Below, one piece after another: positions 1 through 5,193 of a stretch of DNA of 7,571 nt. Made by a program: the position numbers and the translations under genes. Under the pieces are notes generated by a model, which worked only from the letters and a program-made list of their open reading frames with translations, was not told the DNA's origin and searched no databases. The stretch lies in contig JAJZAR010000070.1 in NCBI GenBank assembly GCA_021799315.1, positions 1-7,571 on the forward strand, written 5' to 3'. This DNA is from Thermoplasmata archaeon. GTDB lineage: Archaea; Thermoplasmatota; Thermoplasmata; Thermoplasmatales; Thermoplasmataceae. Numbering within the stretch: the first letter of the stretch is position 1; every line of letters begins with the position of its first letter.

Positions 1-25
1 TTTTTGCATTTCTTTTTTTCATGAT

Positions 26-80
26 TGCATTAATACTGCATTAAACTTGTATTATAATTGAATTATAATTGCATTACTTC
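26..80. repeat. Five tandem 11-bp repeats, intergenic
   Basis: Read on the plus strand with a strict 11-bp period from 26, the units are TGCATTAATAC, TGCATTAAACT, TGTATTATAAT, TGAATTATAAT and TGCATTACTTC. All five share TG-N-ATTA. Units 3 and 4 are nearly identical, and the palindrome AATTATAATT lies at 61-70. A further TGCATT at 5-10 is 21 bp from the first unit, two turns of the helix. The block lies in non-coding DNA beyond the end of the operon. It could be an operator array, a curved promoter region for a gene further left, an iteron-like site or a minisatellite; the sequence does not decide between these. Confidence 0.65.
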
Positions 81-91
81 CAAAACAATAA

Positions 92-101
92 GAAAAAAAT
101 A
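92..101 (-). terminator. Possible oligo-T transcription terminator of the operon
   Basis: On the minus strand there is a run of seven T (99-93) in a TTATTTTTTTCT context, about 115 bases past the last stop codon and about 50 bases after the inverted repeat. Archaeal transcription commonly ends at such T-rich tracts without a hairpin. The whole region is AT-rich, so chance occurrence is possible. Confidence 0.3.
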
Positions 102-150
102 ATCTTAATATGGTTCAATATTTGCCATTAAAATCCCAAAATGTATGGCT

Positions 151-177
151 TTATCTTAGTAGAATTAACTAAGATAA
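151..177. repeat. Perfect 10-bp inverted repeat with 7-nt loop
   Basis: TTATCTTAGT (151-160) and ACTAAGATAA (168-177) are exact reverse complements around AGAATTA. The site begins 40 bases downstream of the metallopeptidase stop. As RNA the stem has only two G-C pairs and no T-run directly after it in the minus sense, so it is a weak intrinsic terminator. A dimeric regulator site is an alternative. Confidence 0.55.
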
Positions 178-216
178 TGAATTTGTAAAATAAATATGAA
201 ATTTACAGACGAGAAC

Positions 217-924
217 TCAATAAATGAGATCATTTAATTCATCCCTTAGTAATTTCCAATTGGGCATTGCAGTGTCCATAATTGACCTAAATTTATTGTT
301 GTGGTTTCTTTCAATCAGATGGGCAAGCTCATGCACAACTACATATTCAATGCAGTTGCAGGATTTCTTTGCAAGCTCTAGGCTTATCCAAATTCTCTTA
401 TCTTTTTTGTTAGTGGAACCCCACTTTGTTTTCATTTTCCTGATCCTGATTTCGCTTGCATATACCCCAAGCCTCTCTTCCCATTTTACCATGTCCTTAT
501 TCAGCTCTTCAGTAAGCCCTGCCCTGTAAAATCCCTCCATAACCTTTCTTCTGCCTTGTATGCCAGCATCCGGACTTACGTACATGGCCATGTGTTTTTT
601 CCCTGTTATCTCTATACTGCCCCTGTAAGGGCCCGTAATTACATTCAGGATGTAGCGCTGACCCATGAAATAATGGCTTTCTCCGGTTACGTATTCTCTG
701 GAAGTTTCCCGTTTCTGATTTAAGAACTTTTGACGCTGTTTTCTTATCCAGTTATATTTAGATATAATTACCAGTTTAATTTTCTCATCTGTTGTGCCCA
801 GTGGGACGGCAATCCTGATACTCCCATTAGGGGGATACACACCAACATGTATGTTTTTGATATCCTTCCGCACAGCCTGTATCTCAAGGCCTGACATTAT
901 CAATTTTCCCTCTTCAGTAGTCAT
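217..924 (-). CDS. YgjP/SprT-like zinc metallopeptidase (M48/DUF45 type) of the restriction operon
   Basis: This 235-residue protein is a predicted cytoplasmic zinc peptidase; no signal peptide or membrane segment is seen. The metal site is clear: VVHELAH with H198, E199 and H202, and a likely third ligand H208 in ERNHNNKF. Upstream, IRKMKTKWGS (161-170) followed by a strand (RIWISLELA) is the family signature, and the N-terminal part (LEIQAVRK to IAVPLG) matches the beta-rich start of YgjP-like proteins. The ending NWKLLRDELN is also typical. Start: ATG at 924 overlaps the end of hsdR by 11 bp and has GAGG 7 nt upstream. An in-frame ATG at 897 would still keep the whole recognisable domain and also has an upstream GAGGG. 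Genes of this type are often found beside hsdR in Type I operons. Whether it cleaves HsdR, another subunit or an unrelated protein is unknown; a role in control or clearance of the complex is inference from position only. Confidence 0.9.
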   Translation of the reverse strand: MTTEEGKLIMSGLEIQAVRKDIKNIHVGVYPPNGSIRIAVPLGTTDEKIKLVIISKYNWIRKQRQKFLNQKRETSREYVTGESHYFMGQRYILNVITGPYRGSIEITGKKHMAMYVSPDAGIQGRRKVMEGFYRAGLTEELNKDMVKWEERLGVYASEIRIRKMKTKWGSTNKKDKRIWISLELAKKSCNCIEYVVVHELAHLIERNHNNKFRSIMDTAMPNWKLLRDELNDLIY

Positions 925-3900
925 CCTGGTTCCTCACTATATCCATTATCCTTTCAATCTCATGCTCATCGGTTATTCCAAACTTCTTTAGAACCTCCCT
1001 TACTTTATTTCTAACACGGCGCTGTTTAATTAAGTTACCTCTCCACCCATCTAATAATTCTGATCTTATTCCCCTATCCAGGGAAACTGAAAGTTCTTCA
1101 TTACTTCCAAGATTATCATATAAAGCCCTGATCGCCCCTGATCCGATTGATGCAGGGTATGAATCATTAGAATTTTTATCTATTTTTCTTGCAAGTTCAA
1201 CAAGTTTTTTCAGGTATTCTTCATATTCCGCTTCGTTCTTTCTGTACTGCAGTATAATATCTTCAAGCTGGTCCGATATATTCTTATAAAATGCAGGATT
1301 TGCAGGTGTATTTTTAACAACAATCTTCCTTACGTTGTTGATTACTGTTTCATCTATTGCCTTACGGCCTGCCCCTAATTTTTTCTGAAGCCTTTTTATT
1401 CCCTCAACACCCTCATTCCTGACAATGTCCAGTATCGTGGTATCCTTAAAATCTGAAATTGTTTTGCTTTCCTTTGCATCTATATATGCGTCGATAAGAT
1501 GCCTCATGGCGGGCTCATAGGCCTTTAAATCTATATAGTCGCCGCTGGCCAGCTTGATCTCCGATTTAATATCCTCAAAACGTCCTACTTCCTCTTTAAT
1601 TTTCTCTGCCTTATTCTGGGTGTACCCGGCCTCTTCCATATCGTTCGCTATTTCTGCATATGAACGGACTAGCCTAGAAACAGCCTTGTAAAGTTCAATT
1701 CTTTTTTCCTCATTGTTTTGCAGGTCTGATGGATTCTCTATATCCCCGCAGAAGTAATCTATAAACTGTGATCTATCTTCCTGGTTCTTTACGGGATCGC
1801 AGAGCCTTCTGACAGCTTCCAGGGACTCATCTAAATTTTTCTTTTTTGTGTTCAATGAGTTTTGAATCATGCCGGCAGTATCTGTTGGTTCATAGCCACC
1901 AAGAGGACCAGAGGTATAATCATTTACAGCCAGTTCAACACTGTTAAAAAGATCCTTATAATCAATTATATATCCGTATTCCTTGTCGTCGCCATCCAGC
2001 CTGTTTACCCTGCATATTGCCTGGAATAATCCATGGTCCTGCATTTTCTTATCAATATACAGATATGTTGCGGGCGGTGCGTCAAATCCTGTAAGTAGCT
2101 TGTCAACAACAATGATAAGTTTCATCTTCCCTGGTTCCTTTATGAACTTTTCCTTTACGTCATCTTCGAATGCTGATTGATCCATCCCATTGAGCATTTT
2201 CTCGTATATGTAATGCTTGTACTGGTTATCTGTTTCCTCGCTGTCGTCAACGGTTTCACTCTTGATATTTGCAATGCCATAGTCATATGAGGAAATCACC
2301 GCACATTTCTTTAGCCCATTGTTTTGGAATAAATCCCAGTATTTTATGGCCTCGTATATTGATCCTGCAACCAGCATTGCATTTCCTCTGTTGGTTTTCA
2401 GACGTGACCTTGTTTCCATGTCCAGCATTATATCAGCAACTATGCGGTTGAGCCTGGACTGTGAACTTAATACCTTCTGCATCGTGGCCCATTTTCTTTG
2501 CAGCTGATCTCTGGCTGTACTGTTAAGCCCTGATGTTTTCGCCTTGAACCATGAATTGATCTTCTCTGGAGATGTAAGGGATTGCTCAATATCCCTTGCC
2601 TCGTACTGTAGTTCCAGCACAATATGATCTTCAACAGCCTCATCATACTTATAGGTATGAATAAATCCCCCGAATATTCCAACAGTTTTTTTCTTCTCAT
2701 CCCGGAGTATCGGGGTTCCTGTGAATCCTATAAATATTGCATCAGGGAGCCGGTTTGACATGGCCTCATGGAGATCCCCTGATTGGGATCTATGGCATTC
2801 ATCAACGAACACATAGAACTTTCCTTGTGGATTGAAATCGGGCCGGGCATTCCTGCCAAATTCTTCTATCAATCCCCTATAACCCATATCTTCCGCCGAA
2901 CTGAATTTATGTATTAATGAGCATATGACCCATGGCGATGGTTTATTGATCTTGTCGATTAAATCCCTGCCGCTCTTGGCCCTATATATATCCTCATTTA
3001 CGCCCTTGAAGAAGCCCTCTATCTGATCATCCAGCTCTTCCCTGTCTGTGATAACCAGAACCCTTGAATTCTCTATATTCTCCCTGATCCACTTAGCAAG
3101 CCAGATCATCGTAAGGCTTTTACCGGAACCCTGTGTATGCCAGATAATCCCGCTTTTGCCTTCAAGAATCCTCTTCTGGGCAGCCTTGACACCGAAATAC
3201 TGGTTGTGCCTGCATATTTTCTTAACCCCCCGATCAAAAACAATAAAATCATGCATTATTTCAAGCAGTCTTTCTTTCCGGCACAGGGCATACAGATATT
3301 TGTCAAGGATATTCTTTTTGTCTATTTCCTCCTTCCATTTCATGTAATATTTTTCAGGCGTTTCTGTGGTCCCGTATCTTAATCCCTCAGTGTCATTCCC
3401 GGCCATAACCAGCTGTACAGTGGTGAAAAACTCCCTTATAAATTGATCCTTCTGATTGTCAAGATTCTGCCGTATGCCTTCCGATACCGATACAGTGCTT
3501 CTTTTCAGCTCAAGAACAGCCACTGCAATGCCGTTGACATATAGAACGATGTCCGGGATCTTCTGGTAACGCCCATTTACGGCAACCTCTTCAGCTATGT
3601 AAAAATGGTTTTTCCCCGGGTTTTTCCAGTCTATCGGCCAAATTGTCTGCGTCTGTTCACCCTTGGCTTCCTGCATCCTGATTCCATACCTCAGTAATCT
3701 GTATACATCTCCATTGCTATCGTATAGGGAACTCCAGGTATCGGTTGTGGATCCGGAAAGTTTCTTATATGCACGTTTAATAGCTGCATCGCTGTAGCCA
3801 CTTTCCTTTAAATATTTTTTAAAATATTCCTCTTCAATATTTTTATTATCTTGGTGCCTTCTATTGCCCAAATATTCATACCCCATTTCCTGTGTAAATA

Positions 3901-3952
3901 GATCTATTACACGATCCTGTGTTTCACGTTCTTTTTGCCCTATGTCTGTCAT
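914..3952 (-). CDS. hsdR: Type I restriction endonuclease/translocase subunit HsdR
   Basis: HsdR is the motor and nuclease of the restriction complex. It pulls DNA past the HsdM2-HsdS core using ATP and cuts unmodified DNA. The 1012-residue protein has the usual length and domain order. The N-terminal HSDR_N nuclease domain has PD at 133-134 and ExK at 148-150 (VLELK), with a downstream QNLDNQ helix. The superfamily 2 helicase motor carries Walker A HTQGSGKS (272-279), Walker B DECH (384-387, followed by RSQ), motif III TGTP (411-414), a VVDKLLTGFDAP segment (615-626) and motif VI QAICRVNR (644-651). From about 690 a helical C-terminal region resembles the DUF3387 (HindI-type) domain that contacts the methyltransferase core. 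The start is ATG at 3952, overlapping the hsdS stop by 4 bp (ATGA), with a strong GGTGAGGG ribosome binding site 7 nt upstream when measured from GGTGA. No frameshift or lost motif was seen. The arrangement suggests an active enzyme; target and activity are not shown. Confidence 0.97.
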   Translation of the reverse strand: MTDIGQKERETQDRVIDLFTQEMGYEYLGNRRHQDNKNIEEEYFKKYLKESGYSDAAIKRAYKKLSGSTTDTWSSLYDSNGDVYRLLRYGIRMQEAKGEQTQTIWPIDWKNPGKNHFYIAEEVAVNGRYQKIPDIVLYVNGIAVAVLELKRSTVSVSEGIRQNLDNQKDQFIREFFTTVQLVMAGNDTEGLRYGTTETPEKYYMKWKEEIDKKNILDKYLYALCRKERLLEIMHDFIVFDRGVKKICRHNQYFGVKAAQKRILEGKSGIIWHTQGSGKSLTMIWLAKWIRENIENSRVLVITDREELDDQIEGFFKGVNEDIYRAKSGRDLIDKINKPSPWVICSLIHKFSSAEDMGYRGLIEEFGRNARPDFNPQGKFYVFVDECHRSQSGDLHEAMSNRLPDAIFIGFTGTPILRDEKKKTVGIFGGFIHTYKYDEAVEDHIVLELQYEARDIEQSLTSPEKINSWFKAKTSGLNSTARDQLQRKWATMQKVLSSQSRLNRIVADIMLDMETRSRLKTNRGNAMLVAGSIYEAIKYWDLFQNNGLKKCAVISSYDYGIANIKSETVDDSEETDNQYKHYIYEKMLNGMDQSAFEDDVKEKFIKEPGKMKLIIVVDKLLTGFDAPPATYLYIDKKMQDHGLFQAICRVNRLDGDDKEYGYIIDYKDLFNSVELAVNDYTSGPLGGYEPTDTAGMIQNSLNTKKKNLDESLEAVRRLCDPVKNQEDRSQFIDYFCGDIENPSDLQNNEEKRIELYKAVSRLVRSYAEIANDMEEAGYTQNKAEKIKEEVGRFEDIKSEIKLASGDYIDLKAYEPAMRHLIDAYIDAKESKTISDFKDTTILDIVRNEGVEGIKRLQKKLGAGRKAIDETVINNVRKIVVKNTPANPAFYKNISDQLEDIILQYRKNEAEYEEYLKKLVELARKIDKNSNDSYPASIGSGAIRALYDNLGSNEELSVSLDRGIRSELLDGWRGNLIKQRRVRNKVREVLKKFGITDEHEIERIMDIVRNQDDY
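932..937 (-). promoter_or_regulatory. Ribosome binding site of the metallopeptidase gene
   Basis: GTGAGG lies inside the end of hsdR on the minus strand and ends 7 nt before the ATG at 924. The spacing favours that start over the in-frame ATG at 897. Confidence 0.6.
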
Positions 3953-5193
3953 TTAACCCTCACCTTTCCTGTTAGTAGCTGTTGCATCAAGCCAGATTTT
4001 ATCATTTTATATTTTTCCCTTTTTTGTTCTAGAGCTTGAATTTCTTGTTGTATATCTGATAATATATCGGCTATCTTCTTCTGTTCTTCCAATGGTGGAA
4101 TTGAAATAGACATATCTTTAAAAATACTAATAGCCAGCGTTTTTCTTGTGGAACCACTAGAATTGGATTCCATAATTTTTCTAAATTTTTCCCAATTAAG
4201 TAAGTATTCTAAATATTGACCATTTACAACATTATAATTAATTTTTAATAGGAGTAGACCCACAAAAATCCCAATTTTAAAGTTTTTTCTTATTAATTGT
4301 GTTCTACCTATTGTACCACATTTTGATATTAATAAATCACCTTTTTCAGTATTTGCTCTTTTTGATAATTCTATACAACTAATTTCGTCAATATATCTTT
4401 TATATCTGGAAAAATTAAATTCATAAGAATACGGTTGGATGTTCTCCGTGGATATAAATGGTATGCTAGATTGACTATATTTAACATAATTAGGAGTTTT
4501 ATGTGTACCATCTGTAATATATGTTGATATATCTTTAATTTTTTTAATTTCCCATTCTTTGGGTATTCTCCCTATCTTAGTATCCTTGAATTTTGAGTGT
4601 CCAATTCCCTTTGTAAGTAATTCCTGCATTAATCCCGTTTTAATATTCTCTTTCTTTGCTATAATTTCATCCAGAGCGCTTATAAGAGCATCTGTATTTA
4701 AGAGGATCTTGGCGATTTTTTGCTGCTCATAGAAGGGAGGTACTGGAACATTAACAAGAGATAGTGCAGATTTAACAAAATGTTTCATAGTACTTCCATG
4801 AACTTCATTTTTCAGTTTACTAATCACAATACCTAAAACATTATATAAATACATTTTATCAATATTCTTTTTGGGTAAAACTTTAAAAATATGCTGATTT
4901 AAATAAGCATCACCACCACGCCATATAAAAACATTTAATGTCGCAGACCACGATAGTAACAAATCTCCATTACTTATGTGGTACCTTGACTCTAACAACC
5001 CGTTAAAATAATTAATAACATTACTAGAACCAGTTAAATTTTGTATCCTAATAATAGGTGTTCCATATGTTTCCCATTGTGTCGGTTCAAATGGGTATCC
5101 ATTATAGTAATCCGCAACATTATTAAGCTCAACAATCTCCCATTCCTCAGGTATCTCTCCCAGCTCAGTTTCCTTATATCCTGCTTTAATCAT
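3949..5193 (-). CDS. hsdS: Type I restriction-modification specificity subunit HsdS
   Basis: HsdS recognises the DNA target and holds the two HsdM and two HsdR subunits together. The 414-residue protein has the classic duplicated layout. TRD1 (about 22-142) is followed by a conserved helical spacer (about 148-196); TRD2 (about 218-358) is followed by a second conserved helix (about 362-410). The two halves repeat each other: ELGEIPEEWEI at 10-20 matches KIGRIPKEWEI at 206-216, and VPPFYEQQKIAKIL with GLMQELLTKG matches IPPLEEQKKIADIL with GLMQQLLTGK. The TRDs differ from each other, so an asymmetric bipartite target is expected; its sequence cannot be read from the protein. I chose the ATG at 5193, which overlaps the hsdM stop in ATGATTAA. 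The longer frame would begin with a TTG at 5223, 38 bp inside hsdM, and adds ten residues not typical of the family. The Shine-Dalgarno sequence is weak (AAGGGA, 10 nt upstream), so coupling to hsdM is likely. The TRD DNA is markedly AT-rich compared with the rest of the gene. Confidence 0.95.
   Translation of the reverse strand: MIKAGYKETELGEIPEEWEIVELNNVADYYNGYPFEPTQWETYGTPIIRIQNLTGSSNVINYFNGLLESRYHISNGDLLLSWSATLNVFIWRGGDAYLNQHIFKVLPKKNIDKMYLYNVLGIVISKLKNEVHGSTMKHFVKSALSLVNVPVPPFYEQQKIAKILLNTDALISALDEIIAKKENIKTGLMQELLTKGIGHSKFKDTKIGRIPKEWEIKKIKDISTYITDGTHKTPNYVKYSQSSIPFISTENIQPYSYEFNFSRYKRYIDEISCIELSKRANTEKGDLLISKCGTIGRTQLIRKNFKIGIFVGLLLLKINYNVVNGQYLEYLLNWEKFRKIMESNSSGSTRKTLAISIFKDMSISIPPLEEQKKIADILSDIQQEIQALEQKREKYKMIKSGLMQQLLTGKVRVK
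3957..3964 (-). promoter_or_regulatory. Ribosome binding site of hsdR
   Basis: GGTGAGGG lies inside the last codons of hsdS on the minus strand. Its GGTGA part is a good match to the 16S anti-Shine-Dalgarno sequence and ends 7 nt before the hsdR ATG. It supports the start at 3952 and suggests that hsdR can recruit ribosomes itself as well as by coupling through the ATGA overlap. Confidence 0.7.
3964..4110 (-). repeat. HsdS second conserved region (repeat copy 2)
   Basis: This segment encodes HsdS residues 362-410 (SISIPPLEEQ to LLTGK). It repeats at the protein level the segment at 4606-4752. It should form the second of two helices that pair in HsdS and bind HsdM. At DNA level the copies are diverged, with only short identical stretches, so they are not strong recombination substrates within this gene. 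Confidence 0.75.
4606..4752 (-). repeat. HsdS central conserved region (repeat copy 1)
   Basis: This segment encodes HsdS residues 148-196 (NVPVPPFYEQ to ELLTKG), the helical spacer between the two TRDs. It is the partner of the copy at 3964-4110. No tandem tetrapeptide repeat like the TAEL units of EcoR124I is seen, so spacer length looks fixed. GC by hand count is about 35-40% in this part, higher than in the neighbouring TRDs. Confidence 0.75.
5186..5193 (-). promoter_or_regulatory. hsdM stop / hsdS start overlap (ATGATTAA)
   Basis: The hsdS ATG (5193-5191) and the hsdM TAA (5188-5186) share an 8-base sequence. With only a weak Shine-Dalgarno match upstream, hsdS is probably translated by ribosomes finishing or re-initiating after hsdM. 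This would tie the amount of specificity subunit to that of the methyltransferase. Confidence 0.55.

Noticed and set aside
1..216. CRISPR array or tRNA gene in the AT-rich intergenic region
   Set aside because: The 11-bp units are contiguous without spacers, and no cloverleaf or GC-rich structured RNA could be found.
224..529. Plus-strand open frame of about 100 codons opposite the metallopeptidase gene
   Set aside because: It is antisense to a gene with clear family motifs, is hydrophobic and low in recognisable content, and has no convincing start signal. The other plus-strand frames opposite hsdR and hsdM were dismissed for the same reason.
2467..2700. 77-codon minus-strand frame inside hsdR
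   Set aside because: It lies wholly within hsdR in another frame; hsdR is continuous through this stretch with its motor motifs on both sides, so there is no frameshift to explain.
3964..4752. HsdS repeats as a site for recombination-driven phase variation
   Set aside because: The repeats match in protein but are diverged in DNA, and no second hsdS, inverted partial hsdS or recombinase gene is present in the window.
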